Assembly (NCBI GenBank): GCA_038373885.1 | Contig: JAWZYV010019586.1 | Coordinates: 372,001-436,000, forward strand | Direction of reading: 5' to 3' | Length of the DNA: 64,000 nucleotides | From: Cheiracanthium punctorium | Lineage: Eukaryota > Arthropoda > Arachnida > Araneae > Cheiracanthiidae | Shown here: positions 1 through 13,400 of the stretch, piece after piece | Position numbering within the stretch: position 1 is the first letter of the stretch | How the letters are laid out: every line of letters starts with the position of its first letter | The notes under the pieces: generated by a model | Told to the model about the DNA's origin: nothing | Databases searched by the model: none | The model's input: the letters and a program-made list of their open reading frames with translations, nothing else | Program-made: the position numbers and the translations under genes

Positions 1-737
1 TAGAAAATACTGGGAGATCATATGATTATATGAGGATTGTAAAAAAATCTTAAGATGTGAGTGCGACAGGTAAAAAAATTGTTTGTTCTCAAAGTTTTAA
101 AAATTGGATCCATAAAAAATTACAGAGGGAGCACAGATGACTGATTTCAGCTTTCAGTACTTGGAATTGTTATAAATCTTTGTACTTGTTATATTAAGTT
201 TATCAAAAACAGTCTTTGGACATCGGTGTATTTTTAACTGATCAGCATTTAATTGAGCCAATGAGAACTGCGGTAACAAGTCGTTGACCAAAGTACTCAC
301 AACTAACAGGTAATATTAACAACATTAATCAAATATTCACAAGCAAATCTTAACTTTTAAAGAATTGTTTTAGAAATTTGATAGAATCTGTACCATTTTT
401 TAAACATGTTTTTGAGTAATATTGTTAATTGAATTAACTTACAAGAAATTAAACAAATGAATAAGTATTGGAAATTGAGATGTCTTACCATACTTTGTAA
501 ACTATTTTATTTGCATAAGAGCTTTACTATTCATCTATGAGAGCCAAGCCTCCTGTGACTCACAAGTTGCGCTATGGCCATCCTTATTATATAGTCTTAA
601 GAAGAAGAAAAAAGCACTTTTCAAACTTTGTTCTTCTTCAGACAACAATGTAAACAGATTTGTCACTTTGAATGCTTAAATGTTAAGATTGAAATATCAT
701 CATATACATATTTAATATAGAAAAATGCTTTTCAGTA

Positions 738-777
<40 letters not shown>

Positions 778-1223
778 TAATGAGGTTGCAATTTCATGTA
801 TCTTTTCTCTGGAATAACCTTAGAAAATAATACAAGTTTCTATTTTAGGGCATTAAAGTCATGATGTTTAAGGCACCTTTTTCATCAATGAACTTTTTTT
901 TAAAAATATTTTTAATATTAAATACATTACTCAGACTGGTAATTGTTATGTTATGGCTTGTATGTTAATTAATGCTCTAAAAGCACAACATGAATTAATA
1001 TATTTAATTTAAGTGACATGTCATTCAGAAATTAAAATAAATGGAAGAAAATTACTGTAGTGCTTGTGTTTTTCTAAGAATATGAGATGATTGGTTACAT
1101 TAATGTATTTTTATATTCTTGTTTACTGACAGACAGAGAAAAAAAAAAAGATTTTCCTGCTGTGCTTAATTTTCAACATATATTTCAGCTTAATTGGGTA
1201 GTACGTATTTATTTATTTAATAG
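1..1223. other. 3' part of an upstream collagen intron
   Basis: AT-rich sequence with no coding signal, ending in the acceptor AG at 1222-1223. It contains a run of more than 30 T at about 741-776. The next exon starts in phase 1, so at least one exon lies to the left of the window. Confidence 0.7.
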
Positions 1224-1433
1224 GTGACAAGGGCTATCCTGGTTATGGTGTGCAGAAACAAGGCCCACCAGGAGCTGAAGGTTTACCTGGCCTACAAGGA
1301 GAGGTAGGAGATCCTGGTATACCAGGAGAAGATGGTAGACCTGGTCCACCTGGACCTAAAGGAGATGATTGTGGTTACTGCCCACCTGGAAGACCTGGCT
1401 TCAAAGGAGCCCCCGGAGATGAAGGAAGACCAG
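1224..1433 (+). CDS. Col4a1: Collagen IV exon 1 of the window (210 bp)
   Basis: Opens with GT completing a split Gly codon and ends on the G of the next one (donor GTACTG). It encodes Gly-X-Y triplets with two interruptions: G-Y-G-V-Q-K-Q and the cysteine pair in [10 protein letters not shown]. These two cysteines are the only ones in the collagenous part visible here, so they could form a local disulfide. Confidence 0.93.
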
Positions 1434-4400
1434 GTACTGTTTCGGTTATTACAGTACTCTGATCGTTGATCACATGCATAATTATTTCTGTGCTAAAGAT
1501 TTCTTAATGTATTTCTGCATAAAATGTGAGTCAATAAATTTAAAGGAAGCATTAGTCAGATATATTTATTATGGTAATTTAAATATTATGGTTTATTATA
1601 GTGCATTAGTTACACCAAGAACCTGAAAATAACAATTTGAAATAATAAATTCAGTTTAATTGGAGAAATAGAGTATGTTGTTTAAGGTTTATCTGCAATT
1701 AAAGAACTTATCTATTTATATTTTATCTGATGTTTTTCTAATCAATTGGCCTTTAGGCTTGCTTTACTATAATATTAGTATTAAAATTGATAGCATAATA
1801 TTACAAAATGTAATAATGGTGTCATACTGTGCCAATGAACCATTGAGTATTTTAAAGTTTTATTAAAATATCAATATTTTTCATTCTAATATAGCTTAAA
1901 TTAATTATGGCATTGTTGATCTTTAAATAATAAGACAATGGTATTTTTTTAAATAGGTTTACTTTTCATTTAAAACTTCACATGCATATGAACAATTTCT
2001 TATTTATTTTGAAAGTGTTATTGAGTATTTTGAATGTTTTCTTAGACAGGTGAAATGTTGCCAAAAACATTGGTCCCACAGTGACTTAGTTGCTGAACTC
2101 TGCTCTCATATGAACACCGAAAGGGAAGCAGCACTGAATTAGACAGTGCTTGGTAAAGTGAACTCTTCCCTCGTATGGACTGCTGTGGGACTGTATATGC
2201 TAATGGGAGCTGGTGCATGTAAAATGTGTTCATGGGTCCAATGTCCTCCATGTTCAGACACCTCTGGGGGTGCTGATTTCAGGTGCTAGGTCTCTCATCT
2301 GGAATTGGTTCAAAATTAGGAGATCACTCATAGGTAGCTCTGTTGGTCTGCCTAATAGTCTCCTCCATAATGAAATGCCCAACATCTCCAGCCCTTGTTG
2401 TGGCCAAGCCTTTAATAGGCCATTAAATTGGCTATTAGAAAAAAGAAAAAATCCAAGAGTGAGAGACTGTTCGCTTTTCGCCTGACCAATACAAGCATGA
2501 AAGTGACTGAGTAGATATAATATAAACATATATAATATAAACATATATTTTGAAGATACACCTATGAAAAATTATCACTTTATAAATTGATATATGTCCC
2601 CATAACTTATCAAAATAAATTTTAATTAATATAAAATCAACTATTGGATATAAACTACGGAAATTTTCAAAGTTATTGTCTGCATTTATTTCCATTGAAA
2701 TTTGGGTAAGTCACTGTTCAAGTATTTTTTAAAAATATTTATATAATAATTCATATTAATATTTTATTAAAAAATTATAATAATAGTAAATTATGTTTGA
2801 GCCATTTCATTCTAACAATACAGTTAAAAATCATTATCGATATTAAATGAGATATGATTAAAGTATGAAAAAATATTTTAACATAGGAGGAGGAAAATTT
2901 TAGTTCAAATGTATTGAAAATTGTTGTCTGGAGTAAAATAAGTTAAAATTTTGAAATATGAAGTCGAATCTAGACTTTTCCATTGGATGAAATAAAGTTG
3001 GTGTATATTTAAATATGAAGATAGCCTCTTATGAAAATTTTACGTATACCAAATTGAAATGTACATTATTCCTAAATGGTTAGTAAGTAAATTTACTGTA
3101 ATAGGTTTTAAATAGGCCTTTTTCTTTTCTATAGATGTTCATATATTTTACCTTCAAAATAAACTAAAAGTTCAGAATATTTATCATTTTCTTTAATGTG
3201 TACCATTTGTAAAAAAATATTACTTAATTTTGCCATAGACACACTTTGTACACAATTTGCAATATATTCTTAAATAGAAAATGTTATTTATCAGAAAATA
3301 AAAGGTTAAAAAAAATTGTAGCTCAATTTTTGCAAATTTTTATAGGCCCTCCTGGTCCTCCTGGATTTACTGGCTTTCCTGGATTTCCAGGGCGCAAAGG
3401 AGAAGCTGGATTACCTGGTTTACCTGGTCTCAAAGGATATGCTGTGAGTCATCATTTTGTGTTTAAGTCTATAACTGTAAGCACTGTGTACTGAAGAATT
3501 GTATGAATTTGCCAGAGAAAATATTGGGAATGTAAAGTAGTCATTTCAAGAGTTCCTAGTATTTTATAGTATGTTTTTTCTATACAACTCAAGGTGCTAT
3601 TCGGAAATTTGTTATTTAAGACTGGACGAAATAGGCAGTCCTAAGATGGAATGTCCAACCATGGATAAGCTGGAAAGTAATAATTTTTAAAAATGATTCA
3701 CTTTTCAACAAATTTTGAATTTTTTTCTTTTTTTTTTTTACCAAAACAAAAATTGCTAGCTTTTATAAATTTTGGGTTGCTGAACTCAAAATCCCATTTA
3801 AAATAACCTCCTCAGTGTTTTGAGCAACTGCACTATTTACATTTTATTCATAACACTGTGAGATGTTATGGCTATGATACATAGGAGAAAAAAATAGGTC
3901 CTGTCTTAGAAAGACTACTCATCGACTTGGTGCCGTTGCTTCAAATGAATCGCATGATTGAGCAGTTAAAATCAGCTCCATTAAACTTCCCCAGTCTTAT
4001 GCATGACAGCATGCAGCAAACTTCATATTACATCACTTCAAATCAATATTCTTCCTTTTGGATAAATTTGCAATTTTCAGACCATGCCCCTGCAGAAAGG
4101 TATTGTGTTAGTAAACTAATGCAATACATTTTTCAGGGGACTTACAAATAAAAATCACATATTTTGCCAAAAAAAAAAGAATATTAAAATACCTGTAAAA
4201 CCAAGAAGAAACATATTTATTAGAATAAGGACCAATAAATTCAGGATTGAGAGTTTAGAAACTGCAAGAGTATAAAAAATTAACTTTTTTTGGTGAGACA
4301 AAAAGTAATGAATGTTATGTGGGAGTCACAAAAGGAAGGATTAAAGAAAAAAAATTTTAAAGTCATTTGTATTTTTTAGGGATTTCCTGGAGCAGATGGA

Positions 4401-7400
4401 TTGGAAGGTCGACAAGGTCCAAGAGGAGACCCTGGTGAAATAATATATCCACCAAGTAGAAGAGGAACCAAAGGAGAAGCTGGTGATGTTGGCTTAGATG
4501 GACTGCCTGGAGGGCCAGGAAGACCAGGAAGCCCTGGTCTTGATGGATTTCCCGGATTTCCTGGCCGTAAGGGTGAAACTGTAAGATTTTTTTTAGGAAT
4601 TCTTTTTCTTATTATTTTTAAAGTTCAGTATTTTTCTTTCAGTTGTTTTTCTGTAAAAAATGCTTTGCTTGTTTGATTTGATACATAATTTAGGTATTCT
4701 TCATAATTTTCTATTTGTTTCTGTTCATTTAGATATTCTTCCTTTCCTGATATTCAAAACTTTAATGAGTAGTAAAACAGTCTCCTAAAGTGAAATTAAA
4801 AATTTCAATGATGAGCAAAAATTAATGCAAAATGAATTATCTTTTTTTTTTTTTTTTTTGTCCAATTATTGTCACCTAAGAGCAAATCCTATTAACCAAA
4901 CACTTGGCAAGATTTCGATTTCTGGGAATGTTGATTAATTAAAGTTCACATGTGTTCTTGGGTGTTCATTGCTGATGGAAATAATAATAAAGAATGTCAA
5001 TTTGTTAAATTAAGTTTTATTGAGTGTATCACATAATGCACACTGACAAACTTAAAAACACTGTAGATTTTTGGAAAGTGCACCGTATTAAATTATACAT
5101 TATGCCAAAATATAGGGGTTTTTTTTTTTTCTTTTTTCTTTTTTTTTTTTTTTTAAAGAAAGAAAGAAAATAATGTTGAAGAATCTTTCAAATGTAAACT
5201 CAAGATTTAAATAAACTTCTTATCTAAACTGTGCCCGAAATCAATGAAATTAATTAATGAACTAGGAAATTCAAGTTACCCATTTGCTCATCATTTTTGG
5301 AACAAATTAAAATGCTTGAAAGCAATTCTTGAACAATAAATTTGAGGGAATTGTATCTAAATACTGTGCTATAAAAATTGCATCCTATAAACTTTCAATA
5401 AACTTCCTTTATACGTGGAATTAAATACAATAAATGAAGCCTATTTTCTCATTCGTCAATTATTTTGCCCATCTGTGGCTGAAAGTATCACTGCCTTAAA
5501 TTATATAACTGGAAAGCTTTTCAAAAATTGCTTTTTTAAAGTCCTTCCTCAAAATGAGCTCATTGGTGGGTACACCCACTTCATTGCTTAATGTTACAAT
5601 CAATGAACATGAGCTAATAAATGCTCTTTTCCAACCTTTGCTGAAGCAGTTTTACAGAGCATTTGGAGCTTACTCATAGCATAAATGCAGATTGCTTCTT
5701 TAGTAATTATAATGTCGTCATTACAGACAGAAGTGCGACTCTAAAGCAGTCAAATGAAATTACAACAAAGTTGCTTTAAATTAACCTTCAACATAAATTT
5801 TAAGTGTATAAAAGTAATTTATCCAAATTTTGGCTAAATTCCAAAATTTATTTTTTTTTCCTGTGAAACTTCAGCTTTTTATTTGTGAAAATTCCATACC
5901 TCTACTTATGCTACCTAAACTTTGAGGCACATTCAAAACACATTTCTGAAATATGAAGGTAGAAAACATACATATGTACTTGTATATTAAATATCTTTAT
6001 TGTTTCTATATTTGAAATTGAAAATTGGACATTCTTTTGTTGATTTTGTATACTTGTAAGTGTGTAAAAGAATTCCTTGAGTTTTCATTCATCAATAATA
6101 GCATTCAGGGGTGAGAACTAATGCATTACAAGTAGCAAAACAGTAGTAGCAAAACAAGTAGTTGCTACTGAACTTGTGTACTGCTCTACTTTAAAGGAAG
6201 TATTGTGATACGTAGTGTGATTAAAAAAAAAAAAAAAAAAAAATCACTAGTTTGTAGCGACTCTTGCCACTCTGTACGATTAATCACATGGTGCAATTGC
6301 TCGTTCTTCTGAGCATAGAACTAGAGATGATGCTTGAAGGGGGTTTTCGCCTACCACACGCATACACACACGCAAAAATGAAGGGAGAACAACAAGGAGA
6401 GTATGCTTTGTTTCAAGCCTCTACTGTTTTAGCTTTCACCTCCTTTGTTATTGTTCCTAATATTAAATGTAGGATTACCACTCTGCAGCACACTCAAAGC
6501 ATTTAAAATTAGGACAGCATGAGGGACACGACAAAGCCCAATCCCTAAATGTTATCTGATTTTCATAAAACAGTTTTTATTATTTTTTTTCTGACAAAAC
6601 TGGAAGCCATTGCTCAATTCTCTCCTTTGTTCAAGAAGTTGGAGGAGCAACTTGGAGCAAGGTGTTTCTGATAAACCCCATGAAAAAGTTGTGGCAGAAT
6701 TTAGACTTGCAGTGGGCCATGACTGCCTGGCTGCCCACGTATCGTATTGGAATTTTCATGAGCCCGAATCGCCCACTTTGTGGGAAGGACGAAATCATGG
6801 ACAGGGGTCATTTGTTAGGATGCTCGGCTCTGCAGGGGTCTCCAAGGTAACGAGATACTGGAGTGCTAGACATCTGCTGCTGAGATATTGACTTTTTTCT
6901 CTTACTGTTTTGGAATTTGGTGTTATTCACTTTTTTGCATTCTGTGAGAGTTTGTCTTTTTCTCTTGCCATTGGAAATTTTAAAAAAGTGTACCATTTGA
7001 CGAGAAAAAAATATTTTTTTCTCATCAAATGGTACCTAGAATACACGCACCAACATTTAAATACCACAAACTTTTGTTTTTTAAGTACCCTAGTATATTC
7101 TTTGCATAATCATCACACACATGTACACACGTATATGTATATGTATGCATATACAAATTCGTAGAACAGAAATTGTAAGTTTTTAATTTTATGATATTAA
7201 AAACTAACAAATGATCATTAAAAATGAAGTTAAATGAGCTGGCAAACTGAAAAAGAAGTCTTACAAATAAAAGAAATTAATTTATTGCATATTATTAGGT
7301 GTACAAAGTTTGCTTCTGAAGGTCCTATAGATGGCTTTAACTATATGTAATGTTCAAATAGATCATAATCATCATACAATAAACTTGGGCATCTGTCAAC

Positions 7401-10400
7401 ATAATTTTGTAGAAACATTAGTCTATTTGTGTCTACATCATTTTTATTCTTGATTGAAAATGTCACTTTACAAGTACAACTCCTGTCATTTGTAGGAGGT
7501 TTTCATTTTCTTCTTTAGTATAAAGAAATCGGTGGCTGACACTCATTTAATGCTTTCAAATACTTATCCTGAGGCCACTGTTAGTGGAAAAACGTGTCAT
7601 GGGTTGTTTCAACATTTCAAGAACAGGGATTTTCATGTCAAAGTCATGCATAGCAATGGAAGACAGATTTTTCAAGGATGCAGAATTGGGGGCATTACTC
7701 AATGAAGACTTATTTCAAAGTCAAGAACAATTGGCATAATCATTGAGAGTGACTCAACAAATAATATCAACTTTGAATAGTAAATTTATAACTTTTCAGT
7801 AAATCTCCAATTTCAGAAAAAATTCATGGAAGCAAAGTGGTAAACCTAATACATTTTATTAAATTAAAATTATGCATATAGAGTGGCTTATGTTTGTTAG
7901 TTTGTGGCATATATTCTGTAAAAAATAAAATAGTGTGTGTGTATTTATTATTGTATCTATATAAAATAAATTTAAATAAATTTATACAAACTTTACACCA
8001 GGAAAGAAACCTTGCAATTAAAACCTTAAAGATAGGTTATTTGTTTTACAGATTAAGTATAGAAAGTAAGGTAAAGATGTGTCCTTTATGAAAATGAAAA
8101 TACTATTATTGATTATTATTAGTCTCTTTACATTTTCTGTACTTATTTCAAACTTAAAACAGGGAGACTATGGAGATATTGGTTTACCAGGACCAGAGGG
8201 GCTTTCAGGAACACCTGGAACCCCAGGTTTAAAGGGAGAAAAGGGTGATTCTGACTATGGACTCCGTGGGTTTCCAGGACAGAAAGGTTTTAGAGGTCTT
8301 CAGGGATTACCCGGTGTAAAAGGCATTAAAGGTATTTTGTTTATTTCAGTTTTTAAAATAAACTTATCTTTAAAAAAATATCTATGTGTGTTTCTTCCCT
8401 AGATGTTAATGAAAATATCATCCTTCTAACTGTTACAAATTTATCATATTTAGATTATTCACATACCCTTAAAAATGCTTAATCTAAAACTATGACTTCA
8501 CAAAAAAAGGATATTTTTCTTTTATTTTAAAGACATAAAATTAATAAAAGCAAAAATTCTTGTAAAAACTTTTTTTTTCCAATTTTTCTCAAATGGAATT
8601 TATTTTTAAAATTTCATCTCATGAGTAGGTTTACTATGCTGTACATATTTTTCTATTAATAAAAAGGCTTCTATTCAATATATTGTACAGTTTTTAGGCA
8701 TGTTATAAATAGATATGTTATAAAATGTAAAAAGGTTTATTTTAACTTGTGTTATTCAGTTGTACATTATTAAAATGATTAGAAAATTTTGATAAGTTTA
8801 TTTTTTGTTATCATTTTTTAAAAGTTTCTAAACTGCAGTATAATTTTAAAAAATCTTTTATTTTTCCACAAATCAGAATACTGTTTTTTTTTTTTTTTTT
8901 TTCTTGAAAACTTTGATAGCTCTGGCTCTGAAGAAAAAGGTGCATTTCAGAAGAATTTTACAAAAAATAAACATTAATTAAATTCTTTAATGGTTTGATT
9001 TTGTATTTGCATTTTCATTTGATAACTTTGTCTTTAAAAAGAAGGGTGTGTATGAATATTATTGTTGCAGTGCTAGAAACAATATAACATAATATACTGT
9101 ATCTTCTATTTATGAACAGTTTAATATTTCATAAATGTTTAAATAAGAATGTAAAAATATTCTAATGAAAATAATAATATAGGTGCAAAAGGTGAACCTT
9201 ATGCTTATGAACAATTGAAACAGTATAAGGGTATTGAAGGTCCAGCAGGCCCACCTGGAGAACCTGGTATTCCTGGAAAACCTGGATTGGATGGTATGTA
9301 CATACTCTTATTTTTAAAACTTTTCCTTTTGTGTTTTGATTACATTTAATTCATCATTTCCAGTAAGTACATTTTGTCTGAAGTTGATTGCTATTTCTTA
9401 ATCAATTAATTTTGTGATTTACTTAACTTTTTTTGAGATAAATTCATAGAAGCATGTAAAGTGTGTATTATTAATGCTTATTATACGAAATGTTCATACT
9501 GTATTTCTCATTAATAAAATTTTTGTATGTAAAGTATTATATCTGTGCAATAACCGAGGTTTTAATTATTTTATCAAGGCTTGTGAGTAGCAAGCAAAAA
9601 CATTTTATATTTTAAACATTGGAACATGGGTTGCCAGTTTATAACTGATCATTGCCACTACACACTATCAAGACATCACAAGGATAAATGATTACAATAA
9701 ACATCGATAAATAGCATAAATTTTAATTATTTTATGAAATAGCTGGCTTGTTCTTATCAAGTTTTCTCCAGTAAACTTAAATAGGACAATTTCAAACTTA
9801 GTTAAACTGCTGTAACTTTATGTAAGGTTGTTTGCTAGTTATGCTACCATTATTAGATTCATACTTTTCATAGACTGGCATTTTCATAGATATATACATT
9901 TTGAAAGATATTAGTGCTGGAATGATTTGAGCCATACTTCATATTGCATCTTATTAATTTTCAACTATAGATATTTTAGAGTTTTTTGTTCAATAAAATG
10001 AAATTAAAAGTTTCATTTACTTTTGTACAGAAATGATTACGACATGAGATTTAATAGCGCTCTCAGTTTTATATATGAGTGTTTGAAATATAAATTAAGG
10101 AATTTCCTATGCTGAATTTCATTAATTAGATTTTCCTGTTTGCAATGGTTATGCATTTAAAAGTAATGTATTTTTTCTAGGCCAGCCTGGTTTCCCAGGT
10201 TTAGATGGATTACCTGGAATGCCCGGTAAAAAAGGTGAGCCTGGATTTCCTGGAACATCTCCTCGTGGAGAAACTGGCCTAAAAGGTTATCCTGGAATGC
10301 GAGGAGAACCTGGTTTCAAAGGTCCTGATGGCTTAAAAGGAGCTAGGGGAGAAGATGGTATTTTTGGGTTACCTGGTGAAAAGGTATTTACTTTTTACAA

Positions 10401-13400
10401 GCATTTTTACAGTTTCTTTCTAGTCATTAAATTTTGTTATCCTGCTTAAAATATTTATACCTGAACTAATTTTGATTTAAAATCTTTTATACCAACTTTT
10501 AATCATGGAACTTTAAACAATTTTTTTTTTAAATTTAAGAATAATATTTGCATCTATAGAAACTTTCTTGTTTTCTTGTTGAATCGTTTTTTTAAGTTTA
10601 AATATATGCTGGAGAGAGAGAGAGAAAGGCTTATATTATAGAACTTCTACAATGTTAATAACAAAACATCCGTATGTCAAAGTTGACTTCTGCCAACTTT
10701 TGGCAAAGAAAGGGGAGGATCTATACTGTCTTACCAGTAAATCTTTGATTAGCCACTTTTGCATTTAAAAAAAGGGACTGATTTCTAGATACTTAAATGT
10801 TACAGTTGGCTCTTTGTTAAATGACTTTCTAGAAACCATGAAAAACCGTCTTTAAATAAAGATTGTCCTCAAACAGAATTCGTAGAAAAAAAAATGAAAT
10901 TTCCATTCATACTTTACACGCTTTGGACTGTCGGTATATAATATTGGCATGTTTAAAGTTATTTATATTATCATTATATTATTTTATTCATAAAAAATTA
11001 CAATAAGTTACCTTAAAGAAAGCGAAGAAACAATAAAATACAGTACAATACAATTTAATTTAGGAAAAATCAAAAAGTGTTAATTGCTTCATTTTTCACC
11101 TTGTTTTTGTTACAATGCTATTCAGATTTTCTAAAATGTTAAATGTGTCATTTTCCATATTCTGAATTTTGCTAGCTGACCTGCTGAAGCCTGAAAATGT
11201 TTCATTCCAAACTCTTCTGCCAGAACAGTTGCATTTTCTTTAAATATCACTCCAGAAATTGGAGGTATGTGTTATGCAATGTTATGGCAAGCCTATACGA
11301 GAGGCGTCTGCCTACGAGGGGCGTATGCCTTGGTTTAAGGACTTTTTAAGGGGTTCTAACATGTATTCACATTAAATCTTGGGAAAATCGCCTAAACCTC
11401 TAGACTGTTGGATCAACAGCCATGTGGTAGGCCTGAATGCATGATCTTTACACTTTAGCTGTCAACGATGTTAAGTGTCTTATCCACTCGCCCATGGTGG
11501 GGCCTGGAAATTGGAATGTTGGATGCTCTTGCTTCATAAAACCATTCCAGGAGTGCTTTATCAAACTCTTATGATCGGCCAGATATAATTTTATGTTGTT
11601 TAAATTTAGATCCCCTACCAAACTTTTGTGCTGTTTCAAGAATTTTCTCTTTGCTTGCTAAAGTACCTTTGAGAGTAGTCTCATGTGGCTGAAATTGTCA
11701 TGTGATTTGGACTTTTGACATTCAAGACTTTTTTCTCCACTCATTAATAATTCTTGCCTTTTCATGTAGTGTAAGGTGCCATTTTGCTCTGCACACCTCG
11801 TATTCATACTGGAATGGGCTACTTCACACAACCATGAATTCTCTAAAATGAGCGCATAACCAAAAGACCCTAAAAAGTGCTGGTCTGTTATTGAAACCAA
11901 ACTTTTGCCTCCACAGAATGTTCTCCTGCTCCAATTAAGGAGTTAGGGAAAAAAAGTATTTAAACAGAAACAATGTTGTCTTTGAACAGAAATTTTTTGT
12001 CAGATGGGCCGGGACTTTGAAATATCGTCTTTAAATGGAGAGCGTCGTTAATCAGAGACCCAACTATTAAGAAAATGCATAGGATCTGTACCATATTTTA
12101 TGATCTATGCAATCTACCCTTAAATTCATTTAACGGCATAGGGACTGCATTGGCTTCTTAAATTTCTCAGTTCCTGGGATTCAAAATGCATTTGATATTG
12201 CTTGGTGAATTTTCTGTGCCTTTTTTCAAAATATTAGAAATTAAAGGAAGCACTTTTAGGTTTAGCACAGTGATACAAAAGTATGTTATCAAGTATGTCA
12301 AATGTCATAAAAAAGAAGGTTGAGGGAATCCAGTAATGTGAAAGAAAATAGGTCTTTTTTGAATGAAAGGAATAAAATATGAACATAAGGATGTGGCAAT
12401 ATTATTTGTGAGCTGGTTTGTGCAAATGATATGTTTTTAAATTAAAATTACTGATTTAATTTCTATAATTTGTTTTTTTTAAACATTATTATTATATTAT
12501 GTTTATTAACAGGGTGTACAAGGTGATGTTGGTTTAGACGGATTTGATGGGCCTCCTGGTCTTCCTGGATTACCTGGTTTAAAAGGAGAGCTTGGAGAAT
12601 CTGGTCCAATAGGGAGAGTTGGATTTCCTGGAGAACCTGGATTTTCTGGTCCTAATGGTCCTAAAGGTTTGTAAAAAAAAGAAGCCGATTTTAAAAATTA
12701 TAGATTGCTAAAATGTGTTGTTACTTTTAATAATTTATTCTTTCAATTTTCTTATATTAGGAGAACCTGGTTATGATGGTCTTCCTGGATTTTCTGGGGA
12801 AAAGGGAGAACCTGGAGATGCTGGTCCAGGATCAGTTGGTCTTCCTGGATTACCAGGATTACCTGGCTTACCTGGTATGTTCTTTAATCTTTATCCTGTA
12901 TGGATTGGATTGAGCCATACAGAGGGGAAGAGAGGGGATAAATGAACTAAAATACTCTAAACTAATAAACTCTAAGAATCTTAGTTTTTAATCTGTAAAT
13001 AAATATTGTAAGCGTAAAATTGTATACATTTCTTATTCTACTATTTGATATAACTAATTGTATATTTTAATCCCACCAGAAACAAATTTATTACTGTATT
13101 GTATGAATCATTCACTAGCTTCAGCTGCTACGTATCATTAGTCTTGCAAAAGTCGCTGAGTCTCTTTTCTTCCTAGATCATGCACATTGCTGATCTCACA
13201 GACTTAATTATACTGAAGCTGAAGAAAAAGGACAGTGTTTATAGTTACAACTGCTTTCTTCTGACACTGGTCTGTTTTTTTTTGGAGGGGGGAGGGGGCT
13301 TTACTAAATTAGTTTGCTTTGGTTTCTACTCAAGGAATGTGAAGTAGGTTTTGATTTTTAGACTGACAGCCTGAAGGAAATTTTATTTTAACCTTTTTTT

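Larger units (their letters stand above)
4581..8162. other. Intron 3
   Basis: 3.6 kb, AT-rich, with homopolymer runs near 4843, 5120 and 6224. It holds the LINE tail at 6605-6895 and a 46-bp near-palindrome at 6990-7035. The rest shows nothing I can name. Confidence 0.6.
10384..12512. other. Intron 6
   Basis: 2.1 kb. A short GA repeat lies near 10612. Most of the right part is the Tigger/pogo-like relic at 10803-12067. Confidence 0.6.

Noticed and set aside
2042..2544. Overlapping frames in the less AT-rich part of intron 1 as an exon or gene
   Set aside because: No triplet pattern, no matching splice phases and no protein family I recognise. Left as an unidentified repeat.
7280..8000. Possible mariner ends (AGGTGTACAAAGTTTGC at 7298 and a GGTGTAAAGTTTG complement near 7985)
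   Set aside because: Similarity of the ends is short and no TA duplication or transposase fragment supports it.
12667..12676. Alternative donor GTAAAA at 12671 for exon 7
   Set aside because: It would put exon 8 out of the Gly-X-Y frame, whereas GTTTGT at 12667 keeps it.
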